Shown here piece by piece: positions 31,195-38,627 of a stretch of 39,142 nt of DNA. Both the position numbers and the translations under genes were made by a program. The stretch comes from Clostridia bacterium (lineage in GTDB: Bacteria; Bacillota; Clostridia; Christensenellales; Borkfalkiaceae). The notes beneath the pieces are model-generated. The model worked only from the letters and a program-made list of their open reading frames with translations. It was not told the DNA's origin and did no database searches. Numbering within the stretch: the stretch's first letter is position 1; each line of letters starts with the position of its first letter. The DNA lies in contig CAAFZH010000096.1 of the NCBI GenBank assembly GCA_900767495.1, positions 1 to 39,142 of the forward strand. The letters are read 5' to 3'.

Positions 31195-31977
31195 ATGAGA
31201 GTTGCGATATTTTGCAAAAGATGCGACGACGGATTTTCGGCTGTTGCGGAAACCTTAAAGCGATCGTTTGCGAAAAACCGAATAGAAGTGGTCGGAGCGG
31301 ACGAACACCCCGACGCTCTTGCGGTTATCGGCGGCGACGGCACGGTTTTGGAGGCCGCGAAACTCGCCGTGGATATTTCGGCGCCGATATTCGCTATTAA
31401 CGCGGGAACGGTAGGTTTTCTGGCAAGTGTAGAACTCGGCGAGGTAGATAACGCCGCGGCTAAACTTAAAAACGGCGATTATTTCGTTTCCGAGCGGACG
31501 GCTCTGAAAATCGAGTGTAAAGGCAAGGAATATTTTGCATTGAACGATTGCGTAGTAGAGCGCGGTAAAGCGGAAACGACGCAGTCGGTCATAGGTAAGA
31601 TAAGGTTGAGTATCGGCGGCGATACCGTCTACGATTTGCGAGCAGACGGAATAATCGTTGCAACGCCCACAGGCTCTACGGCGTATTCATTATCGTCGGG
31701 CGGAGTGATTTTAACGCCCGAACTCAAGGCTTTTATAGCAACGCCGGTTTGTTCGCATGCTCTTTCCACTCGTCCTATCGTCTATCCGAATTCTTCGGTT
31801 GCGAAAATCGAAGTGTTAAAAAATTCTTCGCCGTGCGTGTTATGCGTTGACGGGCGGGCGAAGGAAATTTGCGTATGCGGCGACGAAATAATCGTTTCCA
31901 AACACGAAAAAACTTTAAAAATCATAGATTTTAAAAGGAATTTTTTTGAAACTATAAAAACTAAACTCGGTGAATAA
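31195..31977 (+). CDS. nadK: NAD kinase
   Basis: 260 residues. NadK phosphorylates NAD to NADP. The catalytic GGDGTVLEAAK motif is at about residues 48-58; AINAGTVGFLASVE, the NDCVVERG segment, and DGIIVATPTGSTAYSLSSGGVILTP are all family-conserved. Sits between tlyA and argR as in many Clostridia; Bacillus has its nadK genes elsewhere. The stop is directly followed by the argR ATG. Confidence 0.96.
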   Translation: MRVAIFCKRCDDGFSAVAETLKRSFAKNRIEVVGADEHPDALAVIGGDGTVLEAAKLAVDISAPIFAINAGTVGFLASVELGEVDNAAAKLKNGDYFVSERTALKIECKGKEYFALNDCVVERGKAETTQSVIGKIRLSIGGDTVYDLRADGIIVATPTGSTAYSLSSGGVILTPELKAFIATPVCSHALSTRPIVYPNSSVAKIEVLKNSSPCVLCVDGRAKEICVCGDEIIVSKHEKTLKIIDFKRNFFETIKTKLGE

Positions 31978-32436
31978 ATGAAGAAACAAGTAAGACAAAA
32001 TCACATTATCGAAATCATAGAACAAGTCGAAACCGAAACGCAGGAAGAACTTGCAAGCGAACTTAAAGCGCGCGGAATCGAAGTAACTCAAGCAACGCTT
32101 TCTCGCGATATGCGCGAACTCGACCTTGTAAAGGTTGCCGGAACTTATAAAAAGCATAAGTACGCAAAGGCGTCGAGTGCGGACGCCCATACGGACAGAA
32201 AACTGCTCAACTTGTTTATAAACTGCGTTATCGGCGTAGAGTGCGCGCAAAATATAGTCGTTGTAAAAACTTTGAGCGGTAACGGCAATACTGCGGGTAT
32301 CGTAGTAGATAAAATGGACCTCGAAGAGATAGTCGGGAGCGTTGCAGGCGACGATACCGTAATTATAGTTACAAAGTCGAACGACGCCGCGGAGCGCGTC
32401 GCGCATAAATTAAACGCGCTTTTTAATGCGAAATGA
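31978..32436 (+). CDS. argR: arginine repressor ArgR/AhrC
   Basis: 152 residues. N-terminal winged helix (residues 1-70: RQNHIIEIIEQVETETQEELASELKARGIEVTQATLSRDMRELDLVKV) and the C-terminal arginine-binding oligomerisation domain with GNGNTAGIVVDKM and GSVAGDDTVIIV. It senses L-arginine and represses biosynthesis or activates catabolism. No arginine gene is in the window; it is placed before recN as in Bacillus (ahrC-recN). Overlaps recN by 4 bp. Confidence 0.96.
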   Translation: MKKQVRQNHIIEIIEQVETETQEELASELKARGIEVTQATLSRDMRELDLVKVAGTYKKHKYAKASSADAHTDRKLLNLFINCVIGVECAQNIVVVKTLSGNGNTAGIVVDKMDLEEIVGSVAGDDTVIIVTKSNDAAERVAHKLNALFNAK

Positions 32437-34145
32437 TTAAAACTCTTGAAATAAAAAACGTCGCTCTGATCGGCGGCGCGGTAATAGAATTCGACGACGG
32501 TCTTAACGTTTTGTCGGGCGAAACCGGCTCGGGTAAGTCGGTAATAATCGACGCGGTGAATTTCGTTCTCGGCGCAAAAGCGGACAAAACTATGATAAGG
32601 CACGGCGAAACGTCCTGTTCCGTAACCGCGGTGTTTACCGTAGACGATAATAAATCGGCTCGAAGCGTATTAAACGAGTTGGGCGTTGAATACGACGACG
32701 AGATAATCGTCAGCCGTAAGTTTTCTGTTGACGGAAAATCTTCCATTCGCGTAAACGGCGAGCAGTTTTCCTCGTCTATGCTTAAAAATTTGACGACGTA
32801 TCTTATAGACGTTCACGGGCAAAGCGAGCATTATTCGCTTTTAAAGCCCGCCGAGCAGTTAAAAATTCTCGATAAATTTTGCGGTGAAAAACTTAACGAT
32901 TTAAAACGCGAATGTGCCGAAATATGCGCTAAGTTAAAAAATACCGACGAAGAAATGAAAAATTTCGGCGGTAACGAACGGGAACGCGCCATTAAAGCCG
33001 ACGTATTGAAATTTCAGATAGAAGAAATACGAAACGCCGATTTAAAAGAAAACGAGGAAGAGGAATTACTGGTCAGGCGTAAAAAAATACAAAGCGCGGA
33101 AAAACTTGCAGAGGCGTTTTCGATTTGTTCGGGCGCGCTGTCGGGTGAAAACGGCGCAATCGACGCGATAAATCAAGCCGTCAGGGCGATAGGCTCGATA
33201 AGCGGTATCGATGAAAAATACGCCGAATTATACGAGAGATTAAAGTCGGCAAGTTTCGAGGTTGAAGATATAGCCGAAACGATTACCGATTTTGCGGAAG
33301 ATACCGAATTTAACGAGGGCGAAGCCGACGAAACAGAAAATCGACTCGAAGTGTATAAAACGCTCAAACGCAAGTACGGCGCGGACTTCGGCGAGATAAA
33401 CGCTTTTTACGAAAAGTCCGTTGAAGAATATGATAAACTCGTAAACTTTGACGCGGAATATGCTAAACAAGCCGAAATCAAGCAAAAACTTTTAAATGAA
33501 TTAAATCGTAAAAACTCGCAAATTTCCGCTATTCGTCGGGAATTTTCGGTTAAGTTTTGTCAAAACGTTACGGAGCAGTTGCACTTGCTCGGAATGAAAA
33601 GAGCGGTGTTTAAAATTTCTTTTTCGGACGTCGCCGCAGTTACGGACGCGCCTTACACTCCTAACGGCAACGACGAAGTAACTTTCGAGTTTTCCGCAAA
33701 CCTCGGCGAACCGGTCAAGCCTCTTTCCAAGATAATAAGCGGCGGCGAAATGAGCAGGTTTATGCTCGCTCTGAAAACTATAATAAGCGGATATCAGGAT
33801 ATTTCGACCTACATTTTCGACGAGATAGACGTAGGAATAAGCGGCGCAACCGCCGAAACCGTGGCTAAAAAGTTTGCCGACATATCCCGTAACGTGCAGA
33901 TTATCGCCATTTCGCACCTTCCTCAAGTTTGCGCCATGAGCGATTGCGCTTTGAAAATCTCAAAGAGCGAAACGGACGGTAAAACGTTTACGGTTGTCAA
34001 AAAACTTAATCGCGACGAAAAAATAGCCGAAATTACGCGAATTATGAGCGGCGAAAAAATCAGCGAAATCGCCGTTAAGCACGCACAGGAAACCGTAAAC
34101 AGTTGCGACGAATATAAATTAAAAATCGGTAAAACTCGCATATAA
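32433..34145 (+). CDS. recN: DNA repair protein RecN
   Basis: 570 residues, the usual SMC-like repair ATPase. The ATPase head begins with MIKTLEIKNVALIGGAVIEF and Walker A GETGSGKSVIID (about residues 29-40); long coiled-coil arms span about 150-370; the signature SGGEMSRFMLALK and Walker B TYIFDEIDVGISG lie near 430-475, and AISHLPQVCAMSDC follows. It acts early at double-strand breaks. The 4-bp overlap with argR is conserved in Firmicutes. Confidence 0.97.
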   Translation: MIKTLEIKNVALIGGAVIEFDDGLNVLSGETGSGKSVIIDAVNFVLGAKADKTMIRHGETSCSVTAVFTVDDNKSARSVLNELGVEYDDEIIVSRKFSVDGKSSIRVNGEQFSSSMLKNLTTYLIDVHGQSEHYSLLKPAEQLKILDKFCGEKLNDLKRECAEICAKLKNTDEEMKNFGGNERERAIKADVLKFQIEEIRNADLKENEEEELLVRRKKIQSAEKLAEAFSICSGALSGENGAIDAINQAVRAIGSISGIDEKYAELYERLKSASFEVEDIAETITDFAEDTEFNEGEADETENRLEVYKTLKRKYGADFGEINAFYEKSVEEYDKLVNFDAEYAKQAEIKQKLLNELNRKNSQISAIRREFSVKFCQNVTEQLHLLGMKRAVFKISFSDVAAVTDAPYTPNGNDEVTFEFSANLGEPVKPLSKIISGGEMSRFMLALKTIISGYQDISTYIFDEIDVGISGATAETVAKKFADISRNVQIIAISHLPQVCAMSDCALKISKSETDGKTFTVVKKLNRDEKIAEITRIMSGEKISEIAVKHAQETVNSCDEYKLKIGKTRI

Positions 34146-34166
34146 CTCTTTATGTGCGGCATACTC
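34138..34166 (+). promoter_or_regulatory. possible forespore (SigG/SigF) promoter of spoIVB
   Basis: GCATA (34138-34142), 17-bp spacer, CATACTC (34160-34166), one base from the SigG -10 CATACTA. A TATAAT at 34171-34176 has no good -35. SigG/SigF control of spoIVB is known in Bacillus; the assignment here is tentative. Confidence 0.35.
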
Positions 34167-34193
34167 TCATTATAATGGGCGCGGAGAGAGTGT

Positions 34194-35195
34194 ATGAAAT
34201 TTAAAAGAAAACTGCTTGTATTATTTTGTATAATCGCAGTTATTATCTCTAATTTTACCGTTTTTTACGTTTTTGCGGACGACGATTGTCTGTACCTGGG
34301 CGGTATTCCCGCCGGGTTTACCGTAAAAACCGAGGGTGCTACGGTAATCGGTCTTACCGACGTTATAACCGAGAACGAAGTTGTTTCGCCCGCTAAAAAC
34401 GGAGATATCAGAATAGGCGACGTGATCTTGTCCGTGGCGGGCAAGCGCGTTGACGGCGTGGAGGCAATATCCGACGCGCTGAACGATTGTAAAGGCAATC
34501 CCGTTGAAATAACTCTCGACAGAGGCGGACAAAAGATAAGCAAATTTATCTCTCCGAGAAAAGACTCGTCCGGGAATTATAAACTCGGATTATTTTTAAG
34601 AGAGGATCTGAGCGGTATAGGAACTATAACTTATTTTAAGCAAAACGGCGATTTTGCCGCGCTCGGACATCCGATACTGAAAGACGACGGTAAAATTTTG
34701 AGCGTAAACGGCGGAAATTGCTATTTATGTTCGATAATAGGCGTTACCAAAGGCGAGAAAGGCAAAGCGGGAGAATTAAAAGGAATCTTTATCGAAGATA
34801 AACCTATCGGTAAAATTTTGAAAAACGTTTGCACCGGACTGTACGGCAAGGCGGAAAAGAGTTACAATTATAAAAAACGCACAAAGGTTACGGTCGGTAA
34901 AGGAACGGTCGGAAACGCGGCTATAATCGTTTGCGTGGACGGCGTTACTCCTAAAGAATATTCTATTTGCATTGCGAAATGCGATTTAAACAATAAAGAA
35001 AACAAGAATTTCGTTATAAAAATCACGGATAAAGCGTTACTCAACGCTACGAACGGAATTTTGCAAGGAATGAGCGGCAGTCCCATAATTCAGAACGGAA
35101 AAATCGTCGGCGCGGTTACGCACGTTTTCATAAACGACCCTACGCGCGGATTCGGTATAGACGTGGCTAAAATGCTTGAAAATCAGCGGCGATAA
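34194..35195 (+). CDS. spoIVB: SpoIVB serine peptidase (SigK checkpoint)
   Basis: 333 residues, shorter than Bacillus SpoIVB (about 426). A signal/anchor helix (residues 5-27) is followed by a PDZ domain (about 50-115, VSPAKNGDIRIGDVILSVAG) and the S55 peptidase domain. The candidate triad is H in FAALGHPI, D in ITDKALLNATNGI and S in GMSGSPIIQNGKIVGAVTHVF. In Bacillus SpoIVB is secreted from the forespore and starts pro-SigK processing. GGAGAG precedes the ATG. spo0A normally follows; here spoIIM does. Confidence 0.95.
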   Translation: MKFKRKLLVLFCIIAVIISNFTVFYVFADDDCLYLGGIPAGFTVKTEGATVIGLTDVITENEVVSPAKNGDIRIGDVILSVAGKRVDGVEAISDALNDCKGNPVEITLDRGGQKISKFISPRKDSSGNYKLGLFLREDLSGIGTITYFKQNGDFAALGHPILKDDGKILSVNGGNCYLCSIIGVTKGEKGKAGELKGIFIEDKPIGKILKNVCTGLYGKAEKSYNYKKRTKVTVGKGTVGNAAIIVCVDGVTPKEYSICIAKCDLNNKENKNFVIKITDKALLNATNGILQGMSGSPIIQNGKIVGAVTHVFINDPTRGFGIDVAKMLENQRR

Positions 35196-35217
35196 AAGCG
35201 GGGGTTCAAATCTTAAT

Positions 35218-35246
35218 TTTTGCCCTGTTTAACATAAAAAGATAAT
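35218..35246 (+). promoter_or_regulatory. possible promoter for spoIIM
   Basis: GATAAT (35241-35246) with a poor -35 (TTTTGC, 35218-35223) at 17 bp. A start near 35253 would fall within the following hairpin, so spoIIM may instead depend on read-through from spoIVB. Confidence 0.25.
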
Positions 35247-35247
35247 T

Positions 35248-35280
35248 AACCTCATAGTTTTTTACTAATGAGGTTTTTTT
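35248..35280 (+). terminator. terminator whose 3' arm holds the spoIIM ribosome-binding site
   Basis: AACCTCAT (35248-35255) pairs with ATGAGGTT (35268-35275); AGT/ACT can pair inside. T-run 35274-35280 runs directly into the spoIIM ATG. The spoIIM Shine-Dalgarno ATGAGG (35268-35273) is the 3' arm itself, so the structure can both terminate and hide the ribosome-binding site. Confidence 0.75.
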
Positions 35281-35880
35281 ATGCCCGATTTTTTAACTTC
35301 GAGGTTTAACGCGGTTAAACGCCGTATAAATTTTTTTGTTATCTCGTCGCTCGTTTTTGCCGTCGGCTTTATTCTCGGCGTAATTTTCAATTTAAAAAGC
35401 GGCGTTAAAAATCCGTCGTATCCGGGCGTCGAAGAATTTGTAAAAACCGTAACCAACCCGAAATCGAACGTTTTTGGCGTCGAAATTAAGTTTTTTTTAA
35501 ATTGCGCGCTCATTTCCTGCCTGATTTTTGTTTCCACTTTGTCGGTATACGCGTTACCCGTCGGGTTTGCCGTTTTACTCGTTCGCGGCACGGTTTTCGG
35601 TTCTTCTGCGGTCGTTTTCGTGCATTTTTATAAACTGAACGGATTATTTTTGTTTTTAATCGTAAGTTTAATTCAAACCGCATTAACCGTCGCCGCATAC
35701 GCCGCCGTATTGACCGTAAATTCCGACTGCGATACTTCGGATAAATGCAAAAAGAGCGATAATTTATTTCTATATAAATGCGTAACCGCGCTTTTATGCG
35801 TTGCCGTTTGTTTAGTCGCCGCTTTATACGGTTTGATTGTTATAGCGTTGATAATCAAGCCGATTTGCACTATTTTTTAA
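35281..35880 (+). CDS. spoIIM: stage II sporulation protein SpoIIM
   Basis: 199 residues, the SpoIIM/DUF95 family, with about five membrane helices (residues 18-40, 70-90, 95-110, 125-145, 170-195). In Bacillus SpoIIM, with SpoIID and SpoIIP, drives septal peptidoglycan thinning and engulfment. NCALISCLIFVSTLSVYALPVGFAVLLVRGTVFGSSAV is the characteristic central part. Location beside dacF matches the Bacillus spoIIM-fur-xerD-drm-punA-dacF region, minus several genes. Start ATG 35281 has TGAGG seven bases upstream, inside a terminator stem. Confidence 0.87.
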   Translation: MPDFLTSRFNAVKRRINFFVISSLVFAVGFILGVIFNLKSGVKNPSYPGVEEFVKTVTNPKSNVFGVEIKFFLNCALISCLIFVSTLSVYALPVGFAVLLVRGTVFGSSAVVFVHFYKLNGLFLFLIVSLIQTALTVAAYAAVLTVNSDCDTSDKCKKSDNLFLYKCVTALLCVAVCLVAALYGLIVIALIIKPICTIF

Positions 35881-35964
35881 TATTTATGAATGAAAAACGC
35901 AAAATTACGGAAACTAACGACGTATACGAATAAACGCATCGGTTTATTCGGCAGGAGGAAAAAG

Positions 35965-37122
35965 ATGAAAAAATTTATTTCCGTAATTATGGCGTTGGCG
36001 GCTACGCTTGCTTGTATGACTGCGTTTAAATACGCTTACGCCAAAGGCGACGAAGGCTTAACCGTATCGGCAAAAGCGGCGTATTTAGCCGATTTTAACA
36101 GCGGAGAGGTCGTTTTTGCAAAAAACGAAACCGAGCAACTGCCGATAGCGAGTATGACCAAGATAATGCTTTTAAACCTTTGTTTTGAAAAACTCGACGA
36201 AGGCGAATTTGCCTTAACAGACGATATTCCCGTAAGTCAGACCGCAAGCGGAATGGGCGGCTCGCAAGTTTTTCTCGAGGCGAATAAAAACTATCCCGCA
36301 AGCGAACTTATAAAAAGTATAATAGTCGCGTCGGCAAACGACGCGTCCGTAGCGATGGCTGAAAGGCTTTACGGCAGCGAGAACGCCTGCGTCGGCGTGA
36401 TGAACGAAAAGTGCAAAGAGTGGAATTTGGAAAACACTCTGTTTTCAAACTGTACGGGACTGCCTAAACCTACGCAGTATTCCTGCGCCAAAGACGTGGC
36501 GATTATGCTTAAAAAACTTGTTTCGCATGACGAATATTTTAAATTTTCGACTATATGGACGGATGAGATAGACCACGGCGGGAGAAAAACCGAAATCGCG
36601 AATACCAACAAACTCGTAAGATTTTACGAGGGCTGCGACGGCGGTAAAACGGGCTTTACGCAGGAATCGGGTTTCTGCCTTGCCGCAACCGCAAAACGCG
36701 GCAACATGCGCCTTATATCCGTCGTAATAAACGCAGGAACCAGTAAACAACGCTTTGCCGACGTTTCGGGCGCGTTCAATTACGGTTTTGCAAATTATTC
36801 GAGTAAAACCGCAGTTGAAAAGGGGCGCGCGCTCGACGTAACCGCAAGGGTAGAGAAGGGCGTTAAGACTTCGGTAAAGGTCGCCGCCGAAAACGACGTG
36901 TTCGTATTTTCTGCAAAGAACCGTAAAGACGACGTAATGATAGACTTCGTTCCGTCGCAAGGCGTAAAAGCACCGCTTAAAGAGGGGGATAAAGTCGGGG
37001 AGATAGTCGTTTATAAGGACAACGTCGAATACGCGAGAGTCGCGGCGGTTTCTATGGAAAACGTGGATAAAAAATTATTTTTCGATTACGTTAAGGACGT
37101 AGCCAAGGCTTGGTCGCTATGA
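35965..37122 (+). CDS. dacF: D-alanyl-D-alanine carboxypeptidase, DacF type
   Basis: 385 residues. Signal peptide at about 1-26 (MKKFISVIMALAATLACMTA). Peptidase S11 motifs: S63-M-T-K66, SANDAS, and KTGF near residue 225, followed by the C-terminal beta-rich PBP5_C domain. It trims the terminal D-Ala from peptidoglycan stem peptides, in the forespore for DacF. I chose ATG 35965 because AGGAGG lies just upstream and the signal peptide begins there; an ATG at 35890 has no such site. The neighbour spoIIM supports the DacF name over DacA/DacB. Confidence 0.92.
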   Translation: MKKFISVIMALAATLACMTAFKYAYAKGDEGLTVSAKAAYLADFNSGEVVFAKNETEQLPIASMTKIMLLNLCFEKLDEGEFALTDDIPVSQTASGMGGSQVFLEANKNYPASELIKSIIVASANDASVAMAERLYGSENACVGVMNEKCKEWNLENTLFSNCTGLPKPTQYSCAKDVAIMLKKLVSHDEYFKFSTIWTDEIDHGGRKTEIANTNKLVRFYEGCDGGKTGFTQESGFCLAATAKRGNMRLISVVINAGTSKQRFADVSGAFNYGFANYSSKTAVEKGRALDVTARVEKGVKTSVKVAAENDVFVFSAKNRKDDVMIDFVPSQGVKAPLKEGDKVGEIVVYKDNVEYARVAAVSMENVDKKLFFDYVKDVAKAWSL

Positions 37123-37124
37123 AT

Positions 37125-37164
37125 AAATATTGCGCAGCCGCTTTCAGGCGGCTGCGCAATATTT
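37125..37164. terminator. bidirectional terminator between dacF and the recombinase gene
   Basis: A perfect 17-bp stem (AAATATTGCGCAGCCGC at 37125-37141 with 37148-37164), loop TTTCAG. T-rich or A-rich flanks on both sides let it end transcripts from either strand. It includes the first base of the recombinase stop codon. Confidence 0.92.
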
Positions 37165-38213
37165 TAATCGTCGTTTGAATCGTTGTCGCGTAGTTTTACG
37201 AATTCTACCGCGTTTTTCCTCGAATCCTGACTGATTGCGGCGTAGTGTTTACGGGTAGTATTTACGTCTTTATGACCGAGAAAATCCGCCACGGCGTAAA
37301 TATCGCCCGTTTTGCGGTATAAATTAGTGCCGAAAGTACTGCGCAATTTATGCGGAGTTATTTTTTTAAGCGGAGTAACTTCTTTGGCGTAATTTTTAAC
37401 CAAAACTTCTACGGCGCGCGTCGAAATTCTTACGTTTCGCAGTGAAACGAACATCGCTTTTTCATCGTTTTCAAGGTGCAGGTCGTACCTGAAATCCAAC
37501 CAACGCAAAAGCGCGTCTTTAACTTCGTCGTTAAAATACAGAGTAGTGCGACTTCCGCCTTTGCGGGTAACGACGAAAGCGTTTTCGTTAAAATCGAAGT
37601 CGTCTATATTCAAGCCCACGAGTTCGCTTATACGAATACCCGTACCGAGAAAAAGAGATAAGATAGCGTAATCGCGTTCCTTTGTTTTTTCGTGGTAGGC
37701 GTTTTTTCGCCCGCTGAACGCTTCGTCGCTGTCGGCATAGGCGAGCAGGGCGTTTACCTCGCCGCCTTCAAGCCTTATAATTTCTTTTTCGTGTAATTTC
37801 GGGGTAGGGATTTTTGCCGCCACGTTGGCTTTAATTTCGTTTTTATTGAAAAAATACCTGAACAAAGCGCGAACGGTGCTTAACTTGCGTTTTTTACCTT
37901 TTTCGTCGCAAATTATTTCTTTTCCGTCCGAAACGTAATGGGACAGGTAGTTTAAAAATCGCTCGATATCGGTAGACGTTACTTCGTCGAGAATTTCGAT
38001 TTTCATTTCCTCTATCGGCACTTTTTTAATTTCCGATAAGTATCGGAAGAAAATTCTTAAATCGTACGCGTAATTCAGTCGCGTTAAAGCGGAAGTGTTA
38101 TTTGCCGTGCCGTAAAAAAATTCCGAGCAAAAATAGGGCATATCGAGCATAAGAGCCTCGATTTTGTCCTCACATTTGATATTTCTGCGTAAAAAGTAGT
38201 CAGCGTTATCCAT
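37164..38213 (-). CDS. XerS-like tyrosine recombinase
   Basis: 349 residues, near the 356 of streptococcal XerS and longer than XerC/XerD (about 300). A core-binding domain (1-140) precedes the catalytic domain, which has all six residues: R194 (GTGIRISEL), K218 (VTRKGG), H288 and R291 (TPHKLRSTF), H314 (FLGHKDV) and the nucleophile Y324 (RKHYAA). The ERDYAILSLFLGTG and VTRKGGSR region and the N-terminal FFRYLSEI resemble XerS as I remember it. A 36-bp dif-like dyad lies 89 bp upstream of the start. ATG 38213 is preferred over TTG 38219 because AAGGAG is then eight bases away. It may be the chromosome-dimer recombinase. Confidence 0.85.
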   Translation of the reverse strand: MDNADYFLRRNIKCEDKIEALMLDMPYFCSEFFYGTANNTSALTRLNYAYDLRIFFRYLSEIKKVPIEEMKIEILDEVTSTDIERFLNYLSHYVSDGKEIICDEKGKKRKLSTVRALFRYFFNKNEIKANVAAKIPTPKLHEKEIIRLEGGEVNALLAYADSDEAFSGRKNAYHEKTKERDYAILSLFLGTGIRISELVGLNIDDFDFNENAFVVTRKGGSRTTLYFNDEVKDALLRWLDFRYDLHLENDEKAMFVSLRNVRISTRAVEVLVKNYAKEVTPLKKITPHKLRSTFGTNLYRKTGDIYAVADFLGHKDVNTTRKHYAAISQDSRKNAVEFVKLRDNDSNDD

Positions 38214-38301
38214 ATTCAAAACTCCTTGATAGGGTCGTAGTGTAAAATAATCGCCGAAATGAGCGAAATTTTAACGTTTTTTGCCACCGCCGTCTTGATT
38301 T

Positions 38302-38337
38302 TATCATTGCGTAAAATTCAAGTTTTACGCAATGATA
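38302..38337. other. dif-like recombination site, candidate
   Basis: Perfect 15-bp arms TATCATTGCGTAAAA (38302-38316) and TTTTACGCAATGATA (38323-38337) around a six-base centre TTCAAG. The inner 28 bp (38306-38333) have the 11-6-11 layout of dif sites. The left arm ATCATTGCGTAAAA matches 11 of 14 bases of the streptococcal dif_SL left arm as I recall it (ATCTTTCCGAAAAA). No T-run follows, so a terminator is unlikely. An operator is the main alternative. Confidence 0.55.
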
Positions 38338-38553
38338 GGCACTTTTAACTTATTTTAGCACAAAATTTCGATTTTGGCAAACGATTTTACGAATAATTCT
38401 TAATTTAAATAGATTTTTTAAACGGCGTTGTTTTTGTAAACGCTTTTATTTTTTAAGCGCGTTTGCACGCGAAAAATAAATTTGTATACGATAAATATAA
38501 AATAATTTTAAAAATCGCTTGATTTAAGCGCGATTTTATGGTTTTTTATGAAA

Positions 38554-38568
38554 AACGGTCAAACCGTT
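38554..38568. promoter_or_regulatory. dyad over the -35 of the PadR gene, candidate operator
   Basis: AACGGT-CAA-ACCGTT (38554-38568); the right arm overlaps the TTGACT -35 by two bases. PadR regulators often repress their own gene, so an autoregulatory operator is plausible, although it lacks the common ATGT-N8-ACAT form. Confidence 0.4.
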
Positions 38569-38595
38569 GACTTTTATCGGCTTTAATGGTATAAT
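38567..38595 (+). promoter_or_regulatory. strong SigA-type promoter of the PadR gene
   Basis: TTGACT (38567-38572), 17-bp spacer, TGGTATAAT with TATAAT at 38590-38595. The start codon is 33 bp further on. Confidence 0.8.
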
Positions 38596-38627
38596 GTAAT
38601 TAGTTTGTTGTATTTGAGGAGCGATTT

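Larger units (their letters stand above)
38214..38627. other. 414-bp AT-rich intergenic region with dif-like site
   Basis: It holds the leader and ribosome-binding site of the recombinase (38221-38230 side), the dif-like dyad at 38302-38337, a hairpin with CGCGT/ACGCG core at 38446-38479 flanked by TTATTTTT/AAAAATAA, a small dyad around AAATCGC/GCGATTT near 38511-38536, and the promoter and dyad of the PadR gene at 38554-38595. No ORF with a ribosome-binding site was found in 38340-38550. Confidence 0.6.

Noticed and set aside
35890..35964. N-terminal extension of dacF from ATG 35890
   Set aside because: It would put 25 basic residues before a good signal peptide; AGGAGG stands right before ATG 35965.
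38302..38337. The dyad as an intrinsic terminator
   Set aside because: No T-run follows on either strand, and no gene ends next to it: the recombinase starts, rather than ends, on that side.
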